This document shows positions 55,783 to 64,000 of a DNA stretch of 64,000 nucleotides, piece by piece. A program made the position numbers and the translations under genes. Numbering within the stretch: position 1 is the first letter of the stretch; each line of letters starts with the position of its first letter. The stretch is from NCBI GenBank assembly GCA_902587215.1, contig CACIKJ010000003.1:1-64000 (forward strand), written 5' to 3'. Under the pieces are notes generated by a model that was not told where the DNA came from, ran no database searches, and saw nothing but the letters and a program-made list of their open reading frames with translations. This DNA comes from an uncultured Pelagibacteraceae bacterium. Lineage in GTDB: Bacteria; Pseudomonadota; Alphaproteobacteria; Pelagibacterales; Pelagibacteraceae.

Positions 55783-57336
55783 ATGTTAAACAGAAGAGCA
55801 GATAAATTAGAATTATTGAGAATTGCCGAAGCTGTAGCTTTGGAAAAATCAATAGATAAAGAATTAATTATCAATTCTATGGAAACTGGAATTGCAAAAG
55901 CAGCAAGATCGAAGTTTGGAACTGAAAACGAAATAGTAGTAAATATAAATAGAGATAATGGAGATATAGAAATTTATAGGAAGCTCATTATCTCAGATAA
56001 ACCAGAAAATCAAAATACAGAAATAAGTCTAACTGACGCCGTTAATTTAGATGAGAAAAATAAGGAAAAAAGTGTTGGTGATGAAGTACTTCAAACCTTA
56101 CCTTCATTTGACTTTGGAAGAATTGCTGCACAAACAGCTAAGCAAGTTATTAGTTTCAATGTTCGAGAGGCTGAAAGAGAAAGACAATTTAATGATTTCA
56201 TTGATAAAAAAGATACTATTTTAAGTGGTATAGTAAAAAGGTTAGAATTTGGAAATGTAATTGTTGATTTAGGTAAAGCTGAAGGCATAATTCAGAAAAA
56301 TGAAATGATACCAAGGGAAAATGTAAAAGCTGGTGACCGAGTTAAAGCATACTGTCTGGATGTTAGAAGAGAGCAAAGAGGACAACAAATATTTCTTTCA
56401 AGAGCGCACCCAAAATTTATGGAAAAATTATTTACATTAGAAGTGCCTGAAATTTATGATGGATTAATAGAAATTATATCATCATCTCGAGACCCTGGCA
56501 GTAGAGCAAAAATTTGTGTAAAAGCAAAAGATAATTCTTTAGATCCTGTTGGTGCGTGTGTGGGAATGCGTGGCAGCAGAGTACAAGCTGTAGTAAATGA
56601 ACTTCAAGGTGAGAAGATTGATATTGTCAATTGGTCTGAAGATCTAGCAATTGTTGCAGCTAGCGCACTGTCACCTGCAGAAATTTTAAGAGTAAATGTT
56701 GATAGTAATCAAAAAAAAATAGACGTCATTTTAACAGATGAAAATTTAAGTAAGGCGATTGGAAGAAGAGGACAGAATGTAAGACTTGCCACTAAGTTAC
56801 TTAATCATGAGATAAACATTTTAACTGATCAAGAAGACTCAGAAAGAAGACAATTAGAGTTTAAAGAGAAAACAGATAACTTTGTAAAAAATTTAGAATT
56901 AGATGAAACATTGGGGCAATTACTTGTTGCTGAAGGTTTTTCAACAATAGAAGATATTAAAGACAGTGATAATGACAAATTAACTAAAATTGAGGGTATC
57001 GAAGAGGATACAGCTAAGGAACTGATAGAAAGGGCAAAAGAATTTTACAAAAAAGATCAAGAAGAGATTTCGAATAGAGTTAAAAATTTAGGACTCGACA
57101 ATCAACTAATTGATTTACCAGGGTTAACTCCAGGTATGCTAGTTACACTTGGAGAGCAAAAAATACTTACTATAAATGATTTTGCTGACTTGGCATCTGA
57201 TGAATTAACCGGAACTTATGACGTAGTAAATGGTGAAAAAATAAAAATTAAGGGTTACTTAGAAGAATTTGCTTTAACAAAGCAAGAGGCAGACAATCTT
57301 ATAATGAGTGCTAGAGATATAGTTTATAAAAATTAA
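55783..57336 (+). CDS. nusA: Transcription elongation/termination factor NusA
   Basis: A 517-aa protein: N-terminal RNAP-binding domain (ADKLELLRIAEAVALEKSID), S1 domain (ILSGIVKRLEFGNVIVDLGKAEG), KH1 and KH2 (DPVGACVGMRGSRVQAVVNEL, AIGRRGQNVRLATKL) and two C-terminal helix-hairpin-helix repeats. The start is ATG 55783 because it follows a GGAG and gives the usual N-terminus; upstream codons from the TTG at 55729 would translate the terminator hairpin. The rimP gene normally preceding nusA is absent. Confidence 0.95.
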   Translation: MLNRRADKLELLRIAEAVALEKSIDKELIINSMETGIAKAARSKFGTENEIVVNINRDNGDIEIYRKLIISDKPENQNTEISLTDAVNLDEKNKEKSVGDEVLQTLPSFDFGRIAAQTAKQVISFNVREAERERQFNDFIDKKDTILSGIVKRLEFGNVIVDLGKAEGIIQKNEMIPRENVKAGDRVKAYCLDVRREQRGQQIFLSRAHPKFMEKLFTLEVPEIYDGLIEIISSSRDPGSRAKICVKAKDNSLDPVGACVGMRGSRVQAVVNELQGEKIDIVNWSEDLAIVAASALSPAEILRVNVDSNQKKIDVILTDENLSKAIGRRGQNVRLATKLLNHEINILTDQEDSERRQLEFKEKTDNFVKNLELDETLGQLLVAEGFSTIEDIKDSDNDKLTKIEGIEEDTAKELIERAKEFYKKDQEEISNRVKNLGLDNQLIDLPGLTPGMLVTLGEQKILTINDFADLASDELTGTYDVVNGEKIKIKGYLEEFALTKQEADNLIMSARDIVYKN

Positions 57337-57346
57337 GAGATGACTA

Positions 57347-59569
57347 ATGGACAAAAAAAAATTAAAACTTTCAATATCCGGGAATACCAAAAAAACAATT
57401 AATAATATAGAGCAAGCTAGATCTAACCCGAAAAACTCAGTAATAATTAATAATAATAGAAATTTCCAAAAGAAAAAATTTCATAAAACATCAAATTCAT
57501 CAGATAAATTTAATAAGAATACCTCAAGTTTTGGGACAAAAAGACTATCCCAAAGTTTTTTTCCTAAAAAAGATCTATCAGATTTTGAAAAGAGAAAATT
57601 AGCAGAGCAAAGAGCCACAAAAAGACTAAAAGGAGAAGAAAACAAAGATACCAACAAAGAAAAATCAAGTATTAAAAAAAGAGAGCTTAAACTAACAATA
57701 TCTAGGGCTTTAAGCGGGGAGGATGCAGGTGAAATAAGAGGAAGAAGTCTTGCGTCTATTAGAAGAGCAAGACAAAAAGAAAACAGAGTACAATCCAAAA
57801 GTGATAAACAAGAATTTAAGCCTGTTAAAAGAGAGGTTTCTATCCCGGAAATAATAACAATAAGAGAGTTAGCTAACAGAATGAGTGAACAGTCAAGTAA
57901 TCTTATTAAACATTTGTTATCTATGGGTGTTAAAGCAACAATTAATCATGCTATTGACGGAGATATAGCTGAATATTTAGTAAAAGAATTTGGGCACCAT
58001 CCGATTAAAGAAGAGAAAGCGGAAGATATAATAAAAAAAATTAAAGAACCTAAAAAAGAAAATTTAAAATCTCGGCCACCTATAGTCACTGTAATGGGGC
58101 ATGTAGATCACGGAAAAACATCTTTGTTAGATGTTTTAAGAGAGGCTAATGTAGTAGAGGGTGAGTATGGTGGAATTACTCAACACATAGGAGCATATCA
58201 AATTAAAAAAGAGTCAAATAAAATTACTTTTATTGATACTCCAGGACATGCAGCATTTACTGAAATGAGATCAAGAGGTTCTAAATTAACTGACATTGTT
58301 GTGCTTGTAGTTGCAGCGGACGATGGTGTAAAACCTCAAACTGTAGAGTCAATTAAACATGCAAAAGCTGCAAACGTACCAATAGTTGTTGCCATAAATA
58401 AATGTGATTTACCTGATGCAGATCCAAAAAAAATCAAAAATCAACTATTAGAACATGAACTAATAGCAGAGGATTTGTCAGGAGATACTCTTATGATTGA
58501 AATATCTACGAAAACAAAAAATAATTTAGATAAACTAGTAGAGTCTGTAATTTTACAAGCAGAACTTTTAGATTTAAAAACAGAATATGACACTAAAGCC
58601 AAAGGAATAGTTTTAGAGTCAAAAATTGATATTGGAAGAGGCCCGGTTGTAAACATTATTGTAACATCGGGAAATTTGAACAAAGGAGATTACTTTGTTA
58701 GCGGAAAAAAATGGGGAAAAATAAGAGCTATAATTAATGATAAAGGTCAGAGTATTGATGTAGCTGAACCATCTACACCAGTTGAAATTCTAGGGATTAA
58801 TGGAGCATCTAATGCAGGCGATGACTTCGTAGTTTTATCAACAGAAAAAGAAGCAAAGAATTTAGCTGAGGCTAGAGTTAATGAGGCGAAAGAGGGAATT
58901 AAAAATTTAAATTTTGCAACTAAAGACAATGCGTTTTCTAAAAAAAATTCAGAGGAACTAAATATTATAGTTAAATCTGACGTTCATGGTTCAGCCGAAG
59001 CAATAAAATTTGCTATATCGAATATTAAACATGATGAGGTAAAAACAAAAATTTTGTTGTCAGATATAGGAATGATTACAGAAACAGATGTAACGTTAGC
59101 AAAAGCTTCAGATGCAATCTTGATTGCATTTAATGTCAAACCAAGTAAAGAAGCAAAAAAATTAGCAGAGAAGGAAAATATTAATATACAATCCTTTAAC
59201 ATTATTTACGAATTAATCGATTTTATAAAAAATAAGATGTCAGGACTACTAACACCAGAAATTAATGAGGAAATCACAGGAACAGCAGAGGTTTTAGACA
59301 TATTTAAGGTTTCAAAAGTAGGAAAAGTGGCTGGATCGAAGGTTTTAAATGGAGAGATAAATCAAGATTCTTTAGCAAGAGTTATTAGAGATGGAACTAT
59401 TGTGTTTAATGGAAAGGTTGGATCGATATTCCGAGAAAAAAATCAAGTAAAACAAGTTAATGCTGGCCTGGAATGTGGTATATCTGTTAAAGATTTTAAT
59501 GATTTTCAAATAAAAGATATTATTGAAGCTTACAAATCAAATATTATAGAAAGACAAATACAGTCATGA
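57347..59569 (+). CDS. infB: Translation initiation factor IF-2
   Basis: A 740-aa GTPase: basic disordered N-terminus (about 1-165), then the G domain with [34 protein letters not shown] and NKCDLPDAD, followed by domains II, III and the C-terminal fMet-tRNA-binding domain. It is shorter than many IF-2 proteins through a reduced N-terminus. It lies 10 bp after nusA; the ylxR/L7Ae-like gene sometimes found between is absent. It overlaps rbfA by 4 nt. Confidence 0.96.
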   Translation: MDKKKLKLSISGNTKKTINNIEQARSNPKNSVIINNNRNFQKKKFHKTSNSSDKFNKNTSSFGTKRLSQSFFPKKDLSDFEKRKLAEQRATKRLKGEENKDTNKEKSSIKKRELKLTISRALSGEDAGEIRGRSLASIRRARQKENRVQSKSDKQEFKPVKREVSIPEIITIRELANRMSEQSSNLIKHLLSMGVKATINHAIDGDIAEYLVKEFGHHPIKEEKAEDIIKKIKEPKKENLKSRPPIVTVMGHVDHGKTSLLDVLREANVVEGEYGGITQHIGAYQIKKESNKITFIDTPGHAAFTEMRSRGSKLTDIVVLVVAADDGVKPQTVESIKHAKAANVPIVVAINKCDLPDADPKKIKNQLLEHELIAEDLSGDTLMIEISTKTKNNLDKLVESVILQAELLDLKTEYDTKAKGIVLESKIDIGRGPVVNIIVTSGNLNKGDYFVSGKKWGKIRAIINDKGQSIDVAEPSTPVEILGINGASNAGDDFVVLSTEKEAKNLAEARVNEAKEGIKNLNFATKDNAFSKKNSEELNIIVKSDVHGSAEAIKFAISNIKHDEVKTKILLSDIGMITETDVTLAKASDAILIAFNVKPSKEAKKLAEKENINIQSFNIIYELIDFIKNKMSGLLTPEINEEITGTAEVLDIFKVSKVGKVAGSKVLNGEINQDSLARVIRDGTIVFNGKVGSIFREKNQVKQVNAGLECGISVKDFNDFQIKDIIEAYKSNIIERQIQS

Positions 59570-59931
59570 GTAAACTAGGTAAACCAATATCTCAAAGACA
59601 ATTAAGAGTTGGTGAAATGATTAAGCAGTCTTTAAGCATGATTTTTTTAAGAGAAGAGACTAAAATACCAGATTTAGATACCAAGTCTGTAACTGTAACA
59701 GAAGTAAGAATGAGTCCAGACTTAAAAACTGCTAAAATCTTTGTAATTCCTTTAGGAGGAAAAGATAAAGAAAAAATAATTGAAAAATTAAAAGAATTTT
59801 CATTTGTAATCAGAAAAGTTCTATCGAAAAAAATAATGGTTAAATTTATGCCGAAATTATTTTTCGTAAACGATGATTCATTTGACTACGCCGAAAAAAT
59901 AGAAAATTTAATTAGGCAAACACAAAAATAA
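59566..59931 (+). CDS. rbfA: Ribosome-binding factor A
   Basis: A 121-aa KH-fold protein: SQRQLRVGEMIKQSLSMI, VTVTEVRMSPDLKTAKIFV and MVKFMPKLFFVNDDSFDYA. It assists 30S maturation and cold adaptation. The truB gene that usually lies between rbfA and rpsO is missing; only 20 bp separate it from the rpsO start. Confidence 0.94.
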   Translation: MSKLGKPISQRQLRVGEMIKQSLSMIFLREETKIPDLDTKSVTVTEVRMSPDLKTAKIFVIPLGGKDKEKIIEKLKEFSFVIRKVLSKKIMVKFMPKLFFVNDDSFDYAEKIENLIRQTQK

Positions 59932-59951
59932 AATAAAATATGGAGAAAAAA

Positions 59952-60188
59952 ATGAAAGATATAGCGAGACATGATAAGGATACCGGCTCATCAGAGGTAC
60001 AAATATCACAGTTAACAGCTAAAATTGAGAATTTATCTGATCATATTAAGAAGTTTAAAAAAGATAAACACTCCTCAGTTGGCTTAATCAAAGCAGTAAA
60101 CAGAAGAAAGAAATTATTAGATTATTTGAAGAAGAATAAGATGGAGACGTATAAAGAAATAATTTCGAAATTAAATTTAAGGAAGTAA
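59952..60188 (+). CDS. rpsO: Ribosomal protein uS15 (short N-terminus)
   Basis: A 78-aa S15: HDKDTGSSEVQISQLTAKI, HSSVGLIKAVNRRKKLLDYLKK. I chose ATG 59952 because GGAG (59942-59945) sits 6 nt before it; an in-frame ATG at 59940 would place that SD inside the gene and add only MEKK. Either way the first helix is about 8-10 residues shorter than the usual 89-aa S15. S15 binds the 16S central domain and in many bacteria represses its own mRNA. pnp starts at the next base. Confidence 0.9.
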   Translation: MKDIARHDKDTGSSEVQISQLTAKIENLSDHIKKFKKDKHSSVGLIKAVNRRKKLLDYLKKNKMETYKEIISKLNLRK

Positions 60189-62261
60189 ATGTTTAAAGTA
60201 ATTAAAAAAGAAATAGAAGTTGCGGGAAAAAAGATAAGTTTAGAGACAGGAAAAATAGCAAGACAAGCAGATGGTGCAATAATTGCGCAGTGTGGTGAAA
60301 CGGTTGTTCTTGCAACAGCTGTAGGAGCAAAGAAAGTAAATCCAGAAGTAGATTACTTTCCTTTATCAGTAAATTATCAAGAAAAGTATTATGCAGCAGG
60401 AAAAATTCCTGGAGGATATTTTAAAAGAGAAGCAAGACCTACAGAAAGCGAAACATTAATTTCAAGATTAATTGATAGGCCTATTAGACCTTTGTTTCCT
60501 GACGAGTTTAAAAATGAAGTACAAGTGCTCCCAACAGTAATTTCTTATGACAAAGAAAATGAAGCGGATATTTTATCTATAATTGCTTCATCAGCAGCCT
60601 TAGCGATCTCAGGAATGCCTTTTTTAGGTCCTGTAGGAGCGTCGAGAGTTGGTTTTGTAGATGGAAAATATGTTTTAAATCCATCTAAAGCTGAGCTTAA
60701 AAATTCAAAGTTAGATTTAGTAGTTGCTGGAACTAAAGACGCAGTTTTAATGGTAGAGTCAGAAGCAAGTGGTTTAACTGAAGAAGAAATGTTAGATGCG
60801 GTGAAATTTGGTCACGAAGGATTTGTTCCTGTGATCAAAATGATAGAAGACTTAGCAAATGAATGTAGAAAACCCGATTGGATTGTAGAGAAAAAAGATC
60901 TTTCCGAAGTAAAGAAAAAATTAGAATCTGAATTTACAGCAGAATTGAAAAAAGCTTTTTCGACAAGGGATAAACAAGAAAGATCAAATATGATCTCAGA
61001 AATAAATGATAAAGCTAAAAAACTTTATGAGGAAAATGAAGAAACAACTGATCTAGATGTTAATTCAGAATTAAAAAACTTAGAAAAAGCAATTGTAAGA
61101 ACCGATATTCTTAAAAATAAAAATCGTATAGATGGAAGAGGACTTTCAGATGTAAGACCAATAATGTGTGAAGTTGGAATTTTACCAAGAGTTCACGGTT
61201 CAGCGTTATTTACAAGAGGAGAAACTCAAGCAATTGTAACAACTACTCTTGGAACTTCAGATGATGAGCAAAAAATTGAAAGTTTAGATGGTTTGCAAAA
61301 AGAAAGATTTATGCTTCATTATAATTTTCCACCATTTTCAGTTGGTGAAACTGGAAGAATTGGAACTGGTAGAAGAGAAATTGGACATGGAAAACTTGCT
61401 TGGAGAGCAATAAAATCATCTTTGCCACCAAAAGAAACTTTTCCTTATACATTTAGAATAGTTTCAGAAATCACAGAATCTAATGGCTCATCTTCAATGG
61501 CAACTGTTTGTGGCACTTCATTAGCATTAATGGATGCAGGTGTACCAATTAAGGAGCCAGTTGCAGGTATTGCAATGGGATTAATTAAGGAAGGTGATGA
61601 ATTTAGTGTTTTGTCTGACATTCTAGGTGATGAAGATCATTTAGGTGATATGGATTTTAAAGTTGCTGGAACTAAAGATGGAATAACGTCACTTCAAATG
61701 GACATCAAAATAACAGGTATTACATTTGAAATTATGGAGCAGGCTTTAAAACAAGCTAAAGATGGAAGAATTCACATTTTAGGTGAAATGAACAAAGCTC
61801 TTGCTAAGTCAAGAGATGATGTTGGAAAACATACTCCAAAAATGGAAAAAATATCCGTAGATAAAAAAGATATCGCAACAGTCATTGGAAAAGGTGGCGC
61901 AACGATTAGAGAGATCGTGGAGGTCTCTGGAGCCAAAGTTGATATCAATGATGAAGGAGTAGTGACTGTTGCCGCGCCTGACGAAGATTCTAGAAACAAA
62001 GCAATGCAAATGATTAAAGATTTAACTGCAAAACCAGAAATGAATAAAATCTATAGTGGAAAAGTAATGAAAATTATGGAGTTTGGTGCTTTTGTAAACT
62101 TTTTAGGCAAACAAGATGGACTCGTTCATATTTCAGAACTTGCTGATAAAAGAGTAGCAAAAGTAACTGATGTCGTTAAAGAAGGCGATGAGGTTAAAGT
62201 GAAAGTGATTGGATTTGACAGAGGAAAAGTTAAACTTTCAATTAAACAGGCAGCAGTTTAA
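60189..62261 (+). CDS. pnp: Polynucleotide phosphorylase
   Basis: A 690-aa 3'-5' exoribonuclease: two RNase PH domains ([27 protein letters not shown]; second with [13 protein letters not shown] and [15 protein letters not shown]), a helical linker, KH domain ([14 protein letters not shown] near residue 562) and S1 domain ([25 protein letters not shown]). rpsO-pnp is a conserved operon. No strong stem for RNase III autoregulation is visible in the zero-length rpsO-pnp junction. Confidence 0.96.
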   Translation: MFKVIKKEIEVAGKKISLETGKIARQADGAIIAQCGETVVLATAVGAKKVNPEVDYFPLSVNYQEKYYAAGKIPGGYFKREARPTESETLISRLIDRPIRPLFPDEFKNEVQVLPTVISYDKENEADILSIIASSAALAISGMPFLGPVGASRVGFVDGKYVLNPSKAELKNSKLDLVVAGTKDAVLMVESEASGLTEEEMLDAVKFGHEGFVPVIKMIEDLANECRKPDWIVEKKDLSEVKKKLESEFTAELKKAFSTRDKQERSNMISEINDKAKKLYEENEETTDLDVNSELKNLEKAIVRTDILKNKNRIDGRGLSDVRPIMCEVGILPRVHGSALFTRGETQAIVTTTLGTSDDEQKIESLDGLQKERFMLHYNFPPFSVGETGRIGTGRREIGHGKLAWRAIKSSLPPKETFPYTFRIVSEITESNGSSSMATVCGTSLALMDAGVPIKEPVAGIAMGLIKEGDEFSVLSDILGDEDHLGDMDFKVAGTKDGITSLQMDIKITGITFEIMEQALKQAKDGRIHILGEMNKALAKSRDDVGKHTPKMEKISVDKKDIATVIGKGGATIREIVEVSGAKVDINDEGVVTVAAPDEDSRNKAMQMIKDLTAKPEMNKIYSGKVMKIMEFGAFVNFLGKQDGLVHISELADKRVAKVTDVVKEGDEVKVKVIGFDRGKVKLSIKQAAV

Positions 62262-62265
62262 AAGT

Positions 62266-62490
62266 ATGCAAGATCAACAGATAATCCAACTAATTGAAAA
62301 TCTTAAGGGTCGCAGAAATTATGAGGAAAAAAAAGCTGCTAAATTAGGTTTCAAATCCCTTTATGCATATTTTGAAAATAAAATCACGAAAGAAAAAGAA
62401 TCTTTTGAAAAAAAGAAGAAAGAATTAGAAGAAATAAAAAGCAACGAAGAAACAATAAAAAAAAATAAAAAAAGCTGTAGTTGCTGTTAA
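62266..62490 (+). CDS. Small coiled-coil protein with C-terminal CSCC, unknown function
   Basis: A 74-aa, highly charged protein starting at ATG 62266, 4 nt after the pnp stop; an earlier in-frame start would lie inside pnp. Residues 15-35 include GRRNYEEKKAAKLGFKSLYAYF; a Lys/Glu-rich helix follows and the protein ends KKSCSCC. The cysteine tail suggests metal binding or modification. I do not recognise the family. It ends in a 4-nt TTAA overlap with the small gene on the other strand. Confidence 0.6.
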   Translation: MQDQQIIQLIENLKGRRNYEEKKAAKLGFKSLYAYFENKITKEKESFEKKKKELEEIKSNEETIKKNKKSCSCC

Positions 62491-62600
62491 CTATTTTTTT
62501 TCTTCTCTCTCTTAACTTTTCTTTTTTCTTTTAGTGTAAGTTTAGCTTTTTTCATTACACTAGAGTCTTTAAATGATTTTCCACTATATCTTTTAGACAT
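62487..62600 (-). CDS. Very small basic protein (37 aa), unknown function
   Basis: ATG at 62600 lies 3 nt after the fabI stop on the same strand and encodes MSKRYSGKSFKDSSVMKKAK followed by a Lys/Arg-rich helix. About 45% of residues are Lys or Arg, suggesting RNA or ribosome contact. The 4-nt tail-to-tail overlap with the preceding gene has the same TTAA/TTAG form as other real convergent pairs here. I do not recognise the family; small chance ORFs rich in Lys are common at this base composition. Confidence 0.45.
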   Translation of the reverse strand: MSKRYSGKSFKDSSVMKKAKLTLKEKRKVKREKKKNS

Positions 62601-62603
62601 TGC

Positions 62604-63389
62604 TCAAGTTATATTTTTTGGATCTGGCATACCTACTTTATTGTAGCCAGCGTCTACATAATGTATTTCTCCAGTAACGCCCCCGGCTAAATCACTTAGA
62701 AGGTATAAAGCTGAATTGCCCACATCAAGAATGTCAACATTTCTCTTTAAAAAAGAATGATCTTCATTCCATTTATATAAGAATTTTGCATCCCCAATTG
62801 CTGACGCTGCTAATGTTTTAATTGGTCCTGCGCTTATTGCATTTACTCTAATTTGTTTTGCACCTAAATCTCTTGCTAGGTATTTTACACTTGCTTCTAG
62901 AGCTGATTTACAAACACCCATAACATTATAATTGGGTATAGCTTTTGTAGACTCGTATGTGAGAGTAATCATACTGCCATTTTGTTTCATAATTTTAGCC
63001 GCTTCTTTAGCAACTTCGGTAAATGAAAAACATGAAATAAGCATACTTCTTAAAAAATTTTCTCTGGTAGTATTAAGATATTCACCTGAAAGTTCAGATT
63101 TATCTGAAAAAGCAATTGCATGTACGACAAAATCTATTTCGCCCCAAATAGATTTAATATTTTCAAATAATTTAATTACATCCTCTTTTTTTTCTACATC
63201 ACAACTGAATGTTGTTTTTGAATTAAGTGTTTCAGCTAAAGGAATAACTCTTTTCTTTAAAGCTTCACCTAAGTAAGTAAATGCAAGTTCAGCACCTGCT
63301 TCTGCGAGTTTTTGAGAAATTCCCCATGCAATAGATCTATCATTGGCAACCCCCATAATTAATCCTTTTTTACCCTTCATTAAACTCAT
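62604..63389 (-). CDS. fabI: Enoyl-[acyl-carrier-protein] reductase (NADH) FabI
   Basis: A 261-aa atypical short-chain dehydrogenase: GLIMGVANDRSIAWGI (NADH loop), FSCDVEKKEDV, Tyr145, and the catalytic Y-x6-K pair Tyr154/Lys161 in YNVMGVCK. RVNAISAGPIKTLAASAI follows. It makes the last reduction of each fatty-acid elongation cycle. It is 3 nt downstream of fabB. Confidence 0.95.
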   Translation of the reverse strand: MSLMKGKKGLIMGVANDRSIAWGISQKLAEAGAELAFTYLGEALKKRVIPLAETLNSKTTFSCDVEKKEDVIKLFENIKSIWGEIDFVVHAIAFSDKSELSGEYLNTTRENFLRSMLISCFSFTEVAKEAAKIMKQNGSMITLTYESTKAIPNYNVMGVCKSALEASVKYLARDLGAKQIRVNAISAGPIKTLAASAIGDAKFLYKWNEDHSFLKRNVDILDVGNSALYLLSDLAGGVTGEIHYVDAGYNKVGMPDPKNIT

Positions 63390-63392
63390 TAT

Positions 63393-64000
63393 TTAAACCT
63401 TTTCAAAAATTAGAGTTGCATTAGTGCCTCCAAAACCAAAGCTATTTGACATTACTGCATTTAACTCAACATCCTTTTCTGTTTGTGTAACTATTGGAAA
63501 TTTTTTAGCTTCTTCATCCATATCAATTATATTTGCTGATGCGGTTATGAAATTATTTTTCATCATGATTAAACAGTATATAGCCTCATGAACTGATGCG
63601 GCTCCTAAAGGATGGCCAGATAATGATTTTGTAGAACTTATTTTTGGAATTTCTGTTCCAAATGTTTGACCTACAGCATTCAGCTCTGTAATGTCTCCAA
63701 CTGGAGTTGAAGTCCCGTGGGTATTTAAATAATCAATTTTATTTTTTGAAGTTGCTAAAGCCATTTTCATACATCTTATTGCTCCTTCACCTGATGGAGC
63801 CACCATATCATAACCATCTGAAGTTGCTCCATATCCAGTTAATTCAGCATAAATTTTCGCCCCTCTCGCTTTGGCTCTTTCGTACTCTTCAAGTACTAAA
63901 ACTCCAGCTCCACCAGCAATTACAAATCCATCCCTTGTTTTATCATATGCTCTAGATGCTTTTTCTGGTGTATCGTTATATTTTGAAGATAAGGCCGTCA
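63393..64000 (-). CDS. fabB: Beta-ketoacyl-ACP synthase I FabB, C-terminal part (5' end outside window)
   Basis: The frame is open to the right edge, giving about 202 C-terminal residues. Segments [49 protein letters not shown], the active-site His in [11 protein letters not shown], and Lys plus second His in [13 protein letters not shown] followed by [12 protein letters not shown] match FabB more closely than FabF. It would elongate unsaturated chains together with FabA, which may lie upstream outside the window. The ATG at 63806 is internal. Confidence 0.92.
   Translation of the reverse strand, partial: TALSSKYNDTPEKASRAYDKTRDGFVIAGGAGVLVLEEYERAKARGAKIYAELTGYGATSDGYDMVAPSGEGAIRCMKMALATSKNKIDYLNTHGTSTPVGDITELNAVGQTFGTEIPKISSTKSLSGHPLGAASVHEAIYCLIMMKNNFITASANIIDMDEEAKKFPIVTQTEKDVELNAVMSNSFGFGGTNATLIFEKV

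Noticed and set aside
1-64000. tRNA, rRNA, CRISPR or insertion-sequence features
   Set aside because: Gene-free gaps are short and I saw no cloverleaf, repeat-spacer pattern, transposase or terminal inverted repeats.

Overview
This 64-kb window looks like a piece of a streamlined alphaproteobacterial chromosome, most likely a SAR11-clade (Pelagibacterales) relative. The basis is very high A+T, median gene spacing near zero with many 1-14 nt overlaps, few Shine-Dalgarno sites, and alphaproteobacterial gene orders (hisBHAFE divergent from hslVU; DUF299-hemE; mnmE-mnmG-rsmG-parA-parB; DUF3576-leuS-lptE-holA; grpE-dnaK-dnaJ-dapB; Fur/Mur-type regulator-miaB-phoH-ybeY-lnt-metK; nusA-infB-rbfA-rpsO-pnp). 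The clade assignment is an inference from these traits. I see no insertion sequence, prophage, CRISPR array, rRNA or tRNA gene.

Layout. 1-5.9 kb: 3' part of ftsK, lolA, a GNAT protein, a HIT protein and the histidine genes hisE-F-A-H-B on the minus strand. 6.0-13.8 kb: hslVU, then minus-strand genes (GNAT-like, Smr, Tim44-like), a plus-strand fxsA-secB pair, and a minus-strand operon ppsR-maf-aroE-coaE-dnaQ. 13,781-14,051 is the largest gene-free stretch. It carries DnaA boxes between DUF299/ppsR and hemE, the same position as the Caulobacter and Rickettsia origins, and gene orientation flips outward from it; I propose it as oriC. 14.0-24.2 kb: hemE-hemH-hemJ, rho, an inserted sulfotransferase gene, mnmE, mnmG, rsmG (with a perfect parS palindrome inside it), parA and parB. 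24.2-28.8 kb: minus-strand holA, lptE, leuS and a DUF3576 lipoprotein. 29.0-30.0 kb: a strongly signalled porin gene with its own terminator. 30.0-44.0 kb: thiE-like, yggS, a YkuD transpeptidase, a pseudo-receiver regulator and a 43-aa ArfA-like gene; then pfkB-nth-dapB-dnaJ-dnaK-grpE, rdgB, an LpoA-like binding protein, rsmI, a BON lipoprotein and maeB. 44.1-55.7 kb: murJ, trpS, nfu, a Bax-like glucosaminidase, a polysaccharide deacetylase, a shortened tsaB, a fur-family gene, miaB, phoH, ybeY, lnt and metK. 55.7-62.5 kb: an intrinsic terminator directly in front of nusA, then infB, rbfA, rpsO, pnp and a small protein. 62.5-64 kb: a 37-aa protein, fabI and the 3' part of fabB.

How it fits together. 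The window joins origin and segregation functions (putative oriC, parABS, ftsK, DnaQ, HolA) with translation and RNA factors, protein quality control (HslVU, DnaKJ-GrpE, SecB, LolA, LptE), haem synthesis and envelope maintenance. The points most worth checking are the oriC/parS pair, the ArfA-like ribosome-rescue microgene hidden between two convergent genes, the apparent attenuator that the whole nusA operon must read through, and the very short TsaB.
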